Assembly (NCBI GenBank): GCA_014529385.2
Contig: CM043960.1
Location: forward strand, 75,239,910-75,303,909
Direction of reading: 5' to 3'
DNA from: Adiantum capillus-veneris
Lineage: Eukaryota > Streptophyta > Polypodiopsida > Polypodiales > Pteridaceae
DNA: 64,000 nt
The notes under the pieces were generated by a model. The model searched no databases, was not told where the DNA came from, and saw nothing but the letters and a program-made list of their open reading frames with translations. Both the position numbers and the translations under genes were made by a program. Below are positions 11,310 to 24,800 of the stretch, one piece after another (within the stretch, counting starts at the first letter, position 1; each line of letters begins with the position of its first letter).

Positions 11310-14300
11310 TGTAAGGTCCCCAAACCGCCAACACCAAAAACGGCATGGGACCATTGACAGGTCTCTAGGTCTACTAAAGTCAGAGTCCTTAAACAAGAAA
11401 AATTCTAGGGAATTCACCCTTACCATTGACAATGGTTTAGGTTTATAGCCCTAGAAAGAGACCTAGTCCTGTCTCGCAGTGGAAACGGGACTACAAAAAA
11501 TTATCTTATTCCGGTCCTATAACTTCATCATTTAAATTATGGTTTCCTTAGCCAACGCTTTTCCCCCCCTAATATATGTGAGGGCACAGCCATAGGTGGA
11601 TTCCTCCTCCAAGAGAAGAAGTCTCTAAACGTTTTAGTGCGCAGGAATGGATAGTTACCTGAATAATCAGGTCCACCCATCCATGATTGAAAACCTTAGT
11701 CAATCCCCACTTACCACCCCGCACTCACACATGATTTCTCTGTTGTTTAATTACTATCACATTCTTTTCACAATTAAAACAATGATTCCTTTTAACTTTC
11801 ACAATTGAATTTCATTAAGATAATCCTTGAAAATAGTATTGAAGACATTCTTTAAACAAACAAACATCTTTAGACTTAAGACAAGGTGCTGTCATTCTGA
11901 AGTATCTCTGACGAGTACTGTCTTGTCTCAAGACCACCTATACAGGGGTAAAAAACGACACCCATTCCTTATTTATAAAAACTGGGGTGAAAAAATCCAT
12001 CACCCAAAGTTCGGGCGCCCATACGCCAACCGGTTGCCCATACAACCAGGCGGTTCCTCTAGATTTAAACTTGAAATCTTAAGTAATATCCACAAAAACA
12101 AACAAGCACGGGGTAAAGACTCCACGCGCGCTGAGGAAACCGACTCATCCATGGCGGAATCGCCATCATTACTCATTACCTAGAGTAAAATATTTTCAAG
12201 GAATCAGAGGTGTCTTGAGACAAGCTATCTTAAAGATGGTTAAACATTTCTTTCCTCGGTCAATCAGTCATAACTCAATCATTTCTTTCCTATTTACAAT
12301 CATTGCTCGTTAGTTTCTTGGAAGTTACCTTCCATTTATAGCCAGCTTATCCTTCCTAACCCTTATGTATGCAATGCTAACTTAAAATGAACATTAAACA
12401 ATTTTAAGTGAACAAAATAGAAAATCCACCTGGGACTGCTCGTCCATGTGCTGCTATGCTGGAGCCTCTAGACTTTCCTCCGTCGGCCTATGGCTAGGCC
12501 CAGCCTCATCGTCATTAGTGGCTTTATTTCTTTTGTTGCTAAAATCCTCTTCCTCGATAAGAGGATTTCCTCTGGTTCTCTTTGGAGCCATATCGACAGC
12601 CTTATAAAAAGACTTAATGGATTAGAGGTTTAATTGAATAATCTCTTTTCTTTCTTTTTACCCAAAAATAAATATTTTTGGAATAAGTAGGTAGCCTTGA
12701 TAGTTAATTGGATGAGATATTCCTCCTGTAACTTCCTTCTACTATAAGTAATTTCCCATAATTACCATTTAATTAGGGAAGCTATTTAACTATGTTTCTC
12801 CTTAGTCTATATTTCATCAATATTTTATATTTAACCTTAGAAAATTATAATTCCTATTGGCTGATGGATTACTCACACTAAATGTAATTTGATATGTTCT
12901 GTCCTTAGGAATTTTCATAAATTTCATTTATAACCTTTCCCTCCTATACTTATGGCCTAATTTAGGCAAAATCTTGGTGATAGTAATTTGTTATACCAAC
13001 CATTTATGATGAGGTAATTTTTTCAACCTTCAATAGTGATTTTTTACCTCAGGTATTTATTTGGTAATTAGATAAATTTATTTACTTATTTTCTTTCTCT
13101 ATTCTATACACAAAATTGGTTGCTTTTAATGAAGATAAGCGTTTTAACTATTTATCTGAAGTTAGGATATTTATCACGGATTCCTCAAGGTGTGTTCTAC
13201 CTCTAATAATTATATCAAAGGTTTTTGGATTAATTTACTATTTTCTCCTAAAAATAACATAAATTTACTAAGATAATTAGGTAAACTAACTATCCGAGGT
13301 TATAATAATTATCACAATTTACCTAAGATGTGATTAATCTCTCATAGTTATCTTAAAGTATTTTGAGTCAATTTGCTATTTTTCCCTTTTAATTTGTTCT
13401 AAAAATAATATAATTTTGCTAAAATAATTAGGCAAACTAATTATCTAAGGTTAAAATAATTATTATGGGTTTTCTAAGATGTAGTTAACCTCTGATAAAT
13501 AGCTAAAAGCATTTTGAATCAATTTGCTATTTTCCGTCTTTTAATTTATCCTAAAAATAGTGTAATTCTGCTAAGATAATTAGGTAAACTAATTATTTGA
13601 GGTTAGCATAATTATCACAGGTTTTATAAGATGTTATTAACATGTGATAAATAAATCAAAACATTTTGAATCAATTTGTTATTTTTGTCCTTTTAATTTG
13701 TCCTAAAATTAGTATAGTTCTTCTCAGATAATTAGGTAAACTAATTATCTAAGGTTAACATAATTATCACTGGTTTTCTAAGATGTAATTAACCTCTAAT
13801 AAATAACTTAAAGCATTTTAAGTCAATTTGCTAGTTTTCCTTATTTAATTTGTTCTAAAATCAATGTAATTCTGCTATGATAATTAGGTAAATTAATTAT
13901 CTCAGGCTAACATAATTATCACAGGTTTTTTAAGATGTTATTAGCCTCTGATAAATAACTCAAAGAATTTTGAATCAATTTACTAATTTCCCTCTTTTAA
14001 TTTGTCCTTAAAACAATGGAATTCTGTCAAAATAATAAAGTACATTAAAAATTTGAGATTAACATAATTATCACGGGTTTCCTAAGATGTGATTAACCTC
14101 TGATAAATAACTCAAAGCATTTTGAATCAATTAGCTAATTTTTCACTTTATTATTCTCTAAAAAATAGTGTAATTTTGCTTAATTAATTATGAAAATTAC
14201 TCACAAAATTGTAAGATAATTTTCCTAGCTTAATGACAGTCTAACATAGCTCTGATAATTATCAGAACTTAATCTAAACTTACTTAGTATAGTTTCCATT

Positions 14301-15079
14301 AATTTATGATTAATATGAATAATTTTAATCCTAATATGATATAATTAATTAGCCTAATATCCCTAAGCTTAATTACAATAATCAGCAAAGAATATTTAAT
14401 TAAGAGTGTATTTTTTAGTATACATAGGATTAATATTTAACTTATTAAGAAAATAGGTTAATCTAGCTTTGCTAATTAAGAAGGATTAAGCTAATTAACC
14501 AACTAGAGCTTGATCTCTAGTGATTTCTACGTAGCGGTCTCTCTAGATGAGAGAGACTGTGCCAAGACTCCGAGTGTAAATTTTTATGAAGGAAAGGGGG
14601 TCTTTTTATGGTTTTTCTGGGCCCCGGGCTGTACCTTGCAGGTTTTGACACCTCAAGCAAGCCCCCAGCTTCAAGGTAGCACCAACTGCTACTATTTCTG
14701 TCTTTGGCAGGTTCCCCACAGCTCCACACTGCCCCCTCAGCTTCCAGAATTGATTTTGGTTGATTTTATTGATTTTTAATTATGAAAATTGGAATATCAG
14801 TTAATTCTAGAACCTTAGGGGATAAAAAGGTCTTTGTTAATAACTGAAACCATCCAATTTTTATTAACTAATTGAATTCCTAGTGTAACCTTTCAGGACC
14901 CGTAACTTTTCCAGATTTTATCAGATTCTGATTCTGAGAATTACTAACCATAGTAAAGCTCTGGTTATGATTCCAAAAATACCAATATCAGCCATGATTG
15001 AATCATTCAACAGTGGTTTTCAAGTTAATTTTACAAGATTTTTACAATTTTTAAGGTTTCAAAAACTGGAAACCTTACA
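11310..15079 (-). repeat. D1 5' LTR (3,770 bp)
   Basis: This is the partner of 2401-6189, with the same terminal TGTAAGG and CCTTACA. It has a TATA box at 11969-11978 (minus) and the AT-rich array at about 13250-14210. Confidence 0.9.
12409..12591 (-). pseudogene. Broken copy of the D-family LTR small ORF
   Basis: It starts MAPKRTRGNPLIEEED and follows the 3475-3672 ORF closely. An in-frame TAG sits where the other copy has a Gln codon in the Ala-Pro-Ala-Gln-Gln segment, and the stop used by the left copy is lost. Confidence 0.5.
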
Positions 15080-15100
15080 AAAAAGATATCTATCTTACAT

Positions 15101-15799
15101 ATGTTGTCTTTCAATGATTGGGTTAAGATTCTGGCTACCTTAGACAAAGACTCCAAAGATGGGGTTAATATGCTTTCCCACTACATAGCCCACCTACCTA
15201 TACTTTCTATACAATATCAGCAAGACCTCGCCTTAGTTTCTTTGTTTGGGGCCAAATTATGTAACTTTTTGAAAACGTTATGTGGCCTCAATCCTTCTTT
15301 TATCAGTACCCCTGCTGCTCCAACTGTCCCTCAATTCGATGATATCTTTTGCAGAGATAGTGCAGTACTTGAAGCTGTCAAGGAATTTCAAAACAATCTT
15401 TGCTCCCTTAGTGACTCTATTCTCTTGGAATTGGTACCCAAAGTGTCCAAGGTTTTTCCTTTTCTACCAGTTAGAAAAATTGAAATTGAATCCGTTGCTG
15501 TAGACCACCAGCTCTGGGTTCTACCTAACAAAGCCTTTTTGGCACCAATTCTTAGTGAAACATGGGTCTATCTGGCTAATCTTCCTACCTCCACAATTGA
15601 GGACTGTACACTTAGTATTTTGAAAGGACAACAATTCTTAGACAAAGGAGAACTCATTAAAGCCCCCTTTAACCTTAACCTTATTGACCATTCCAAATGC
15701 TCTTCCAATACATGTCTAAACATTCAGACAAAAGGGAACATGGAGTTTACTAAAAGTAGTCCTGACTTCTACACGAAATCTATTTGGAATGTTTTTTGA
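15101..15799 (+). pseudogene. C1 gag-like ORF (232 aa plus decayed continuation)
   Basis: The open frame begins MLSFNDWVKILATLDKDSKD. It is related to decayed frames at 19790-20480 and, on the minus strand, at 31244-30984. Conserved blocks include LALVSLFGAKLCNFLK and APILSETWVYLANLP. Beyond the stop the reading continues in shifted frames to a basic RG-rich motif (SFTRGRGRNTP near 16150), which would suit nucleic-acid binding. I know no domain for it. Its position before an RT suggests an ORF1 or N-terminal extension of the RT protein. The apparent start follows the D1 insertion; the true N-terminus lies left of 2400. Confidence 0.5.
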
Positions 15800-17110
15800 C
15801 CATATTTTAAGTGTGCTTGTAAATTTATGGGACCCTAAAGCATCATGCAAATTCAACATTATGTGGTTTGACCATGCTATTTGGTTTATCTCAACCATCT
15901 GGACTAGCTCTTCCCTGAGAAGCTAGTGGACTTTCATCTATCCCTTATCTGTTCTTCGCTAGGTGTCAAGCTAAACAATTAGTGGTTGCTCAGATTGCTT
16001 TCAATATTTCTCATGGGATTATGCTGGATATTGTATTGAGGAGATGATTCCCCCTCACTAAAAAGACCAAACTCTCTCACCCCCAATTAATTCACGTCTT
16101 TACTTACACCTAGCTTGTCCTTTAATTTTAGTAGAGGAAAATATCGTAGCTTTACTCGGGGAAGAGGAAGAAACACCCCTATCCGTCACCATCTTGTCTT
16201 ATGATCACTTATGATGTGCAGGTTGGTATTGGCCCTTGTGGAAGGAGGCATCTTATCAAAAATACTTCTTACAAATAATGTATTTACGAACATTGTCTTT
16301 TTCAAAATGAACTTTTGGATTGGATACATCCAACGACACTTTTTTGTGAGTGTTTTGACTTACTTTTTGGAAACCATGAAATACTTGATAATGATTGATT
16401 GGCTGGAAGTATCAATGACCTATTAAGAATCTGGTTTAATGTAATGATTTTTTAAGACACAACATCATTTTTTAGTGTACTTGTGATAAATGTATCCCTT
16501 TTTGTAAAGATTTTGATACTTATGGAAAGCATGTATGCACTTGTATTCTTGATTTGGTTAGGAATGCCATAGTCCAAATAATCCTAGCTAAAGGACTTAA
16601 CTGTATACCCACTTTTTTAAATACCCTTATCTTGTCATTGTGCATATTTGTTTGAAAAATGCTTTTTTCAAAATCTTCCTCTTACCTTATAAATGGTTAT
16701 CTACTGAAAGCACATGGATCAGACCACAACTAGCTGTTGAATTTTAAAAGCTTTCACATGACTAGTTTATAGTAGGGATGGATAAAAGTTAAAATTATCC
16801 CACTCTTTTATGCAAAAACTTGGCTTGGAAAATAGACTACTCTCGGGTTTCTACAAAGGAATTCACACCACTTAACACCTCCATGTATGAGGTTACTAAT
16901 ACAATTTCATCTAGATATATTAGGCTATTCTTTTCAAGATACCAAACTTCTAGTACTTTTTCTCACCTATAAAAATCACAAACATAAATTCAAATGGATA
17001 TCCGATGCCTCCAGTGGTAATTTTACTAACATTACCAAGGATATCACCCTTTGCCTTCACTTAGTACTTTCAAATTTTGATCTTTTTGTGCCTCTAAACA
17101 AACAATCTGC
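15800..17110 (+). pseudogene. C1 RT-like region, decayed (Penelope-like candidate)
   Basis: Shifted frames carry the linker and RT blocks seen more cleanly at 29149-29799. They include a Cys-rich stretch (CTCD-KY-PFCKDFDTYGKHVCTC near 16480-16540), AKGLN-IPTF, a DKSS..P.LLCKN block and a K-HKHKFRWISDASSG block (near 16970-17010). The xKxHK-x-(K/R)FRWIS pattern resembles the fingers motif of Penelope-like RTs. No YxDD palm motif could be recovered, so this is either a partial RT or too decayed past 17110. Confidence 0.4.
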
Positions 17111-17239
17111 TATAACTTTTTTCAAATACACTATGGAGTATAGGTGGCTGTCGTCGCTGGTAGCCTTAATGTGCTAATCACGCTTGTCGTATACAGTATA
17201 GATCACACAAATTGCCCTATGTACGCACATACTACATAA

Positions 17240-18497
17240 TGATGGTCTTCATATCCTCTTAATCCCCCTATGGGGCCGAGGTGGTTGTTGCTTAAAGCCT
17301 TACACCTTGGGAAAGGAGCCAACTACTAGTCTACATCAACATCAAACCTCATCAAAAGCTGAGGATTGGCCGTGAGATCCTCACACTTAGTCTTTTGTGT
17401 GGTGATTGTGTTGGTATAAAGGGAGATTCAAAGTTTTTTTTGGAAGCTTGACTACTGCCTAACCATGGCGCGTGTGAACAAAGAGGATGCATCTCAAGTC
17501 CGCACTCTCTATATTCTACCGGTTTTTTTACCAGCGCTTTGGTTTTCATATGATTAATATGGTTTGTTGGCTTAGAAACCATATTAGTAGTGAAAAAAAA
17601 CTTGTCCGTTTTTAGCTTTGACTTTTATGCATGTGAGTTGTTCACAGTAATTGAATAAACTTTGTTGTTAAGTATAAAGGATACTTTTAAAAAAAGGGGG
17701 CTCGTATGGAGTTATGACGGGAAATTTTCACATACAAAAAATATTGCATTATTGAAATGATATGGGTTGCCATACACCAAGGCATGAACTAGCATTCTTC
17801 AAATCTCTTGCCATCTCTTTTGGTTTGGGGTGACTGGCATTAGATAGTATATGATTACGTCATATACAAGCTTGGCATTATACACATGGCTGTGGTTTTG
17901 TGCTCGGTTTCCCATGTATTGATTCAAAATGATTAGAATTTTTGATTGCAGGGTTAGGCTGCTAATGCCAATATAAGGCAATGTAAATATAAGGTGTAGC
18001 TACGTATTTATTGAGAATGATGTGATAATTGTTTAAGGGGATGAGCCCGACGAGCTTGAGATTGCATTCTAATGACGGGTTTTTGTTTATTTAAAAAAAA
18101 ACGAAAGGAGCTACTAGCATAATCATGGTGTCAAATTGATCGTAAAATGTTATATATGTTATGAGTTACATTGAAGTCCAAGATGGAGATGCCATGACAA
18201 AAATAGTCTGGATTTCATGGCTTAAGGCATGGCTTACCTACACTAGTTGGAGAAAATTCTGAAATTTTTTCTCAAACTTGATATAGAAGAGTTGATATGT
18301 TTGGGTGAGTGTTTTTTTGTCTAATCCAAGCAAGTAACTAGTTCTTCAAAAGCATAGAAAGAGGTGTTTTTGAGGGATTTAAATAAAGCTAATAACAAGA
18401 GTAAGTACGTTTTGAGTAGTGGTTCTAAAGAGGGAAGTACAAAAGAGATATACCACATTTACCTAATTAGTTTTAGGATAGTTATCTAGCTAAATAA
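17240..18497 (+). repeat. C-family 3' segment
   Basis: This segment is shared with 25130-26266 and, with an internal deletion, 27590-28285. In the latter two copies it contains a TATAAAAGG box (25214, about 27681), so it may hold a promoter for a following tandem copy, as the pseudo-LTR of Penelope elements does. Only broken frames are visible. Confidence 0.5.
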
Positions 18498-19659
18498 AAG
18501 AGATGCTATGTAAAATCTTGAAGGAAAATAAACTTTGAACTAAAGGTGGTACTAAGTCACTTGGTCAAAAGGGGTGGTGGCCTTTTGATCAAAATGATAC
18601 ATAGGTAAATAAGTATTTAAGGAATATTTAAAAAATTGTTGCTATATAGAAACCATACATATAATAGATACCATAACTCATTGCGTTTATGGTTTCTTTA
18701 CAAGTTCTATTGAAGCTTGTATGAAATTGAAGAACATTTACAATTTGGACATTTATTTAAGGTTAAAAAGTTGTAAGTTGGACATGGATAACAATTGATA
18801 CAGTCCATTGACACCTATAAAATGCATTCAAGACTAACATATTTGCTGCCTTGATTGAATAGATGCAGGTGAGGACTCTATCCTTTCTTGGAACGTTTTA
18901 GCTTGAAGAAAATGTTTGTTCATGACTACACTGGCTCATACTACTTGGGAAGTACTTCTTTCATGGGTTACTATCATTGTATACTAGAATGAGGCCTCAT
19001 TCTTCTATACCATGTACAAAGATGATTCTAGGGCTGAGCTATTTTTGTACTAATATTTGCCCTTACTCTAAAGCCAGTTGTCTTTTGAATGTTAAATTTC
19101 ACTTATGTCTTATTGTTTAAATTTAAAAAAGCTACACACACGTCGTATACATAAGGTTTTTTCATTCTGCTTGAAAAAACCAAGACACTGGCTTCGGAAA
19201 CTAGTATGAATCTTAGTTCTAGGTTGGACCCACTGCCCTATAAATCCTTTTTCGGTTGGCAGGCATTAAGTGGTCCTACATAGGCTAATGTTCTTGATAC
19301 TTGCTCATGGCTATTATAGTCTCTAACTTTGCCGGTTTAAGGATTGCAAGGCCAACCTACAGGACTAGTTGTATATTTTCTTTCATTATCACAAACACTT
19401 TAAATTGATAGCTGACATGACAGTAAACCCTAATACAAAGAAGCATACAAGAATTTTAGAAAAAATTAGGTTTTACGTAAGGACCATTCTCCAAAGAAAG
19501 CTTTAGCTAATAGAACTAGACCTTTCCTAGCTCAACGGGCCAAATGTTGTGTTACATATTACCAGAAATAATCCCTTACTTAATCATAATTTTGTCTATT
19601 GTAGACCCTTGCCCTCTCGCAATGCCTCGAGCTGTCTTTTGAGCCCCTCTCTATGGCTA
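18498..19659. other. Unassigned spacer between C1 and C2
   Basis: No frame, repeat boundary or RNA gene is recognised. Part of it could be the 5' region of C2. Confidence 0.35.
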
Positions 19660-19789
19660 CCTCTCTTGTAGATGTATTGGAAGTCTAGATGCTTCTCAAT
19701 TAATACATGATTTGGCTCTTGCCTCGGATAAAATGCTTTCTATCTTACACATGCTGTCTTTCAATGATTAGGTCAAGATTCTAGATACC

Positions 19790-20830
19790 TTGGACAAGGA
19801 CTCCAAAGATGGGGTTAATATGATTTCCCACTACATAGCCCAACCGCATGTACTTTTTGTACAATATCAACAAGAGTTGGCCTTAGTTTCTTTGTTTGGA
19901 GTCAAATTATGTAACTTTTTGAAAAAGTTATGTGACCTCAATCCTTCTTTTATCAGTATCCCTATTGCTCCAACTCTCCCTCAAACCTGTGGTAGCTTTG
20001 TAGAGATAGTGCAGCACTTGAAGCTGTCAAAGGAATTTCAAAATAATCTTTTCTCCCTGAATGACTCTAAATTCTTAGAAATGGTACCCAAAGTGTCCAA
20101 GATTTTTCCTTTTCTACCAATTACACAAAGCCTTTTTGGCACCAATTCTTAGTGAAACATGGGTCTATTTGGCTAATCTTCCTACCTCCATAGTTGAGGA
20201 TTGTAGACTCAAAATTCTAAAAGGAGGACAGTTCTTAGACAAAGGAGAACTCATTAAGTCCCCCTTCAACCTTAACCTTATTGACCATTCCAAATGCTCT
20301 TCCAATACATGTCTATACATTCAGCAAAAGGGAACATGGAGTTTGCTAAAAGTAATCCTAACTTCTACACAGAATCTATTAGGAATGTTTTTTGGCCATA
20401 TGTTAAGTGTGTTTGCAAATTTTTGGACCCTAAAGCATCATGTAAATCCAACATAATGTGGTTTGATCATGCTATCTAGTTTATCCTCAACCATCTAGAC
20501 CAGCTCTTCTCTGAGAAGCTGGTGGACTTTCATCTATCCCTTATCTATTGTAGGCTAGGTGGCCAAGCTAAACAATTAGTGATTTCTCAGATTGCTTTCA
20601 ATATTTTTTGAGGGATTATGTTGGATATTCTTAAAGAGCTAAAATCAGATGAACCTGGGACGTATTTTTTGACTACATATGCAAACTACAAAGGTGTTAA
20701 GATTATTACCAATTTCCTCAAGCGATGTATTGAGGACAATGATTCCCCCTCACTAAAAAGACCTAATTGTCCCGCCACCCCCAATTCATTCACATCTTTT
20801 CTTACACCTAGCTTGTCCTCTATTTAGTAG
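19790..20830 (+). pseudogene. C2 gag-like region, decayed
   Basis: Frames 19790-20152, 20136-20456 and 20618-20827 align in order with the C1 ORF: DKDSKDGVNMISHYIAQ, then APILSETWVYLANLPTS, then LDILKELKSDEPGTYFLTTY. Single-base indels separate them. The later block shows the part that is broken in C1. Confidence 0.5.
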
Positions 20831-21199
20831 AGGAAAATTGTGTAGCTTTACTAGGGGAAGAGGAAGAAACACCCCTATCCAAAACCTTCTTGACTTATGA
20901 TCACTTATGATGTGTAAGTTTCTATTGGCCCTTGTGCAAAGAATGTATTTACAAATATTTTCTTTTCCAAATTGAACTTCTGGATTGGATACACCCAAAT
21001 ACGTTTTTTTGTGAGTGTTTTGACTTACTTTTTGGAAACCATGAAATACTTGATAACGTACTGATTGGTTAGAATTATCAACAACCCATTAAGAATGTGG
21101 TTTAGTGTAATGATTTTTTTAAGATACAGCAATGTTTCTTAGTGTACTTATGATAAATATATCCCTTTTTGTAAAGATTTTGATACTTATGGCAAGCAT

Positions 21200-21815
21200 G
21201 TTTGCACTTGTAATCTTGATATGGTTAGGAATATCACAGTCCAAAAAATTCTAGCTAAAGGAATTAACCATATACCCACTTTTCCTAAAAATCCTTATCT
21301 TGCTCTATCAACTTTACTTAGTTGTCTAACTAACCTTGTCAAAAAATTCCGTCTTGAGAAGACAGTCCTACTGGACTTAGGAGGTTTGGTTGAAAAATGC
21401 TTTTTTTAGAAAAATCTTGCTCTTACCTTATAAATGGTTATCTACTAAAAGCACATGGATCACACCACAACTCGCTGTTGAGTTTCAAAAGCTTTCACAT
21501 GACTGGTTTATAGTAGGGTTGGATAAAACTTCAAATTGTCCCACTCTTTTATGAAAAAACTTGGTTTGGAAAATATCCTACTCTTGGGTTTTCGGAAAGA
21601 AATTCACACCACTTAACACCTCTCTGTATGAGGTCATAAATACAATTTCAAAACATCTAGATATATTAGGCTATTCTTTTCAAGCTACCAAACTTCTAGT
21701 ACTTTTTTCAACCAATAAATTACACAAACATAAATTCATATGGATATTTGATGCCTCAAATGGTAGTTTTACTAACATTACCAAGGATACCACCCTTTGC
21801 CTTGATGTAGTACTG
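21200..21815 (+). pseudogene. C2 RT-like region, decayed and truncated
   Basis: The blocks AKGINHIPTFPKNPYLALST, a DKTSNCPTLL segment and THKHKFIWIF-type residues (KLHKHKF with F changes, near 21720-21745) match the 29149-29799 ORF. The frame breaks at the LTR junction near 21815. Confidence 0.45.
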
Positions 21816-24800
21816 TCTCATCTAGAGAGACCGCTACACAGAAATCACTAGAGATCAAGCTCTAGTTGGTTAATTAAACGATAATTAGCTTAATCCTTCT
21901 TAATTAGCAAAGCTAGGTTAACCTATTTTCTTAATAAATTAAAGATTAATCCTATGTATACTCAAAAATCCTTTCTTAAATAAATATTGTGTGCTGATTA
22001 TTGTAATTAAGCTTAGGGATATTAAGCTAATTAATTATTATATCATATTAGAATTGAAATTATCCATATTAACCATAAATTGATGATAATTATACTAATT
22101 AAGTTTAGATTTAGTTGAGATAATTTTCAAACCTGTGTTAGACTGTCATTAAGCTAAGATAATTATCTTACAGATTTTTTAGTAATTTTCATAATTAATT
22201 AAGCAAAATTACACTGTTTTTTAGAGAAAAATAAAAGGAAAAATAATCAAATTGATTCAAAATGTTTTAAGATAATTATCAGAGGCTAATTATATCTTAG
22301 AAAACCCGTGATAATTATGGTAATCTCATATAATTACTTTAATTATTTATTTTAGCAGAATTAAACTACTTTTAGAACAAATTAAAAAGGGAAAATTAGC
22401 AAATTGACTCAAAATGCTTTGAGTTATTTATCAGATGTTAATCACATCTTAGGGAACCAGTGATAATTATGTCAACCTTAGATAATTAATCATCTTAGCA
22501 GAATTATACTATTTTTAGGATAAATTAAAGTGGGGAAATTAGCAAAATGATTCAAAATGCTTTGAATTATTTATCAGAGGTTAATCACATCTTAGGGAAC
22601 TCGTGGTAATTATGCTAACCTCAGATAATTAATCTACCTAATTATCTTAATAGAATTATATTTTTTTAGGACAAATTAAATGGGGAAAAATAGCACATTG
22701 ATTCAAAAAGCATTGAGTTATTTTTTAGACGTTACTACATCTTAGGAAACACATGATAATTATGTTAACTTTAGATAATTAGTTTACCTAATTAGAAAAG
22801 AGGAAAATAGAAAATTGATTCAACATGTTTTGAGTTATTTATCAAAGATTAATGACATCTTAGGAAACCTGTGATAATTATGTCAACCTCAGATAATTAA
22901 TTTATCCTATTATTTACCAGAATTACACTGCTTTTAGGATAAATTAAAAGGGGGAATATAGCAAATCAATTCAAAATGCTTTGAGTTACTTATCAGAGGT
23001 TAATTAATTCTTAGGGAACCCATGATAAGTATTTTAACCTCAGATAATTAGTTTACCTAATTATTTTAGTAGACTTACACTGTTTTTAGATGAAATTAAA
23101 AGGGAAAAAATAGCAAATTGACTCAAAATTATTTAAGATAATTATTAGAGGTTAACCATATCTTAGGTAAACTGTGATAAATATTTTAACCTCAAATAAC
23201 TAGTTTACCTAATTATTTCAATAAAATTACATTATATTTAGGGGAAAATAGTAAATTAATCCAAAAACCTTTGATATAATTATTAGAGGTAGAACATGCC
23301 TTGAGAAATCCATGATATATATCCCAACCTCATATAAATAGTTTAAATACTTATCTTCATTAAAAGTAGCAGATTTTGCGTACAAAATAGAGAAAGAAAA
23401 TTAGTAAATGAATTTTTCTAATTACCAAATAAATACCTGAGGTCAAAAATCACTAGTGAAGTTTGGGAAAACTACCTCAACATAAATGGTTGGTATAACA
23501 AATTACTATCAGAAAGATTTTGCCTAAATTAGACCATAACTATAGGAGGGAAAGGTTACAAATCAAATTTATGAAAATTCCTAAAGATAGAACATATCAA
23601 ATTACATTTAGGGTGAGTAATCCATTAGTCGATAGGAATTATAATTTTCTAAAGTTAAATATAAAATATTCATGGAATATAGACTAAGGAGAAACCTAGT
23701 TAAATAGCTTCCCTAATTAAATGGTAATTATGGGAAATTACTTATAGTACAAGGAAGTACCATGAGGAATATCTCATCCAATTAACTATCAAGGATACCT
23801 ACTTACTCCAAAAATCTTTATTTTTGGGTAAAAGGGAAGAAAAGAGATTATTCAATTAAACCTCTAATCGATTAAATCTTTTTATAAGGCTATCGATATG
23901 GCTCCAAAGAGAACTAGAGGAAAACCTCTTACCGAGGAAGAGGATATTAGCAACAAAAGAAAAAAATCCACTAATAACCATGAGGCTGGGCCTACCTAGC
24001 CATAGGCCGACGGAGGAAAGTCTGCAGGCTCCAACGCAACAACACATGGATGAGCACTCCCAGGTGGATTTTCTATTTTGTTCACTTACAATCTTTTAAC
24101 ATTCATTTTAAGTTAGCATTGCATACGTAAGGGTTAGGAAGGATCAACTGGCTGTAAATGGAAGGCAACTTCCAAGAAACTAACGAGAAATGATTGTAAA
24201 TAGGAAATAAATGATTGAGTTATGACTGATTGACCTAGGAAAGAAATGTTTGACCATCCTTAAGATAGCTTGTCTCAAGACACCTCTGATTCCTTGGAAA
24301 TATTTTACTACAGGTAATGAGTAATGATGGCGATTCCGCCATGGATGAGTCAGTTTCCTCAGCGTGCCTGGAGTCTTTACCCCATGCTTGTTTGTGTTTG
24401 TGGATATTACTCAAGATTTCAAGTTTATCATAGAGGAACCGCCCGGTTGTATGGGCAAACGGTTAGCGTATGGGTGCCTGGACTTTGGGTGATGGCTTTT
24501 CCACCCCGGTTTTTATAAATAAGGAATGGGTGTCATTTTTCACCCCTGTATAGGTGGTCTTGAGACAAGCCAGTACTGGTAGAGATACTTCAGAATGATA
24601 GTACCTTGTCTTAAGTCTAAAGATGTTTGTTTGCTGAAAAAATGAAAAGGAATCATTTTTTTAATTGTGAAAATAATGTGGTAGGAATTAAACAACACAA
24701 AAATCATGTGTGAGGTCCGGGTGGTAAGTGGGGATTGACTAACGTTGTCAATCATGGACGGGTGGACCTGATTAGTCAGGTAGCTATCCATTCCCGTGCA

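Larger units (their letters stand above)
2401..15079 (-). mobile_element. D1: complete chromodomain Ty3/gypsy retrotransposon (Del/Tekay-like)
   Basis: This is a 12.7-kb element on the minus strand with two LTRs of 3.79 and 3.77 kb. A tRNA-iMet-type primer site adjoins the right LTR and a polypurine tract adjoins the left one. Internal order on the minus strand is unknown ORF, gag with CCHC knuckle, protease, RT, RNase H, integrase and chromodomain. Flanks are GAAAA (2396-2400) and AAAAA (15080-15084), compatible with a 5-bp target duplication carrying one mismatch. The paralogous empty site near 19738 supports this. Very long LTRs with an iMet primer and integrase chromodomain fit the Del/Tekay lineage. 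All pol frames are interrupted, so the copy is inactive. Confidence 0.9.
15080..18497 (+). mobile_element. C1: Penelope-like retroelement copy (right part)
   Basis: This continues the element interrupted at 2400. In order it holds a gag-like ORF (15101-15799 and beyond), an RG-rich segment, an RT-like region (about 16540-17110), and a ~1.25-kb 3' segment (17240-18497) shared with C2 and C3. Similarity to the other copies ends at ATAGTTATCT (18497). No LTRs, primer site or polypurine tract are seen. The family call rests on the RT and on the partial-tandem and inverted copy arrangement downstream. Confidence 0.55.
19660..21815 (+). mobile_element. C2: Penelope-like copy, left part
   Basis: It carries the same order as C1: SQLIHDLALASDK near 19695, the gag-like region 19790-20830, and RT-like blocks 21215-21815. 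It preserves the junction that D1 interrupts in C1 (GGATAAAATGCTTTC near 19725-19740). It is cut at about 21815 by a D-family LTR. Confidence 0.55.

Noticed and set aside
17752-18000. GIY-YIG endonuclease or YxDD palm motif in the C 3' segment
   Set aside because: Frames such as YGLPYTKAW were examined on the plus strand, but no convincing GIY-YIG or catalytic YxDD pattern could be recovered from single decayed copies.
24324-24791. Frames on both strands inside the solo D LTR
   Set aside because: They fall in U3/R of a known LTR, are not kept in the other LTR copies, and show no domain.
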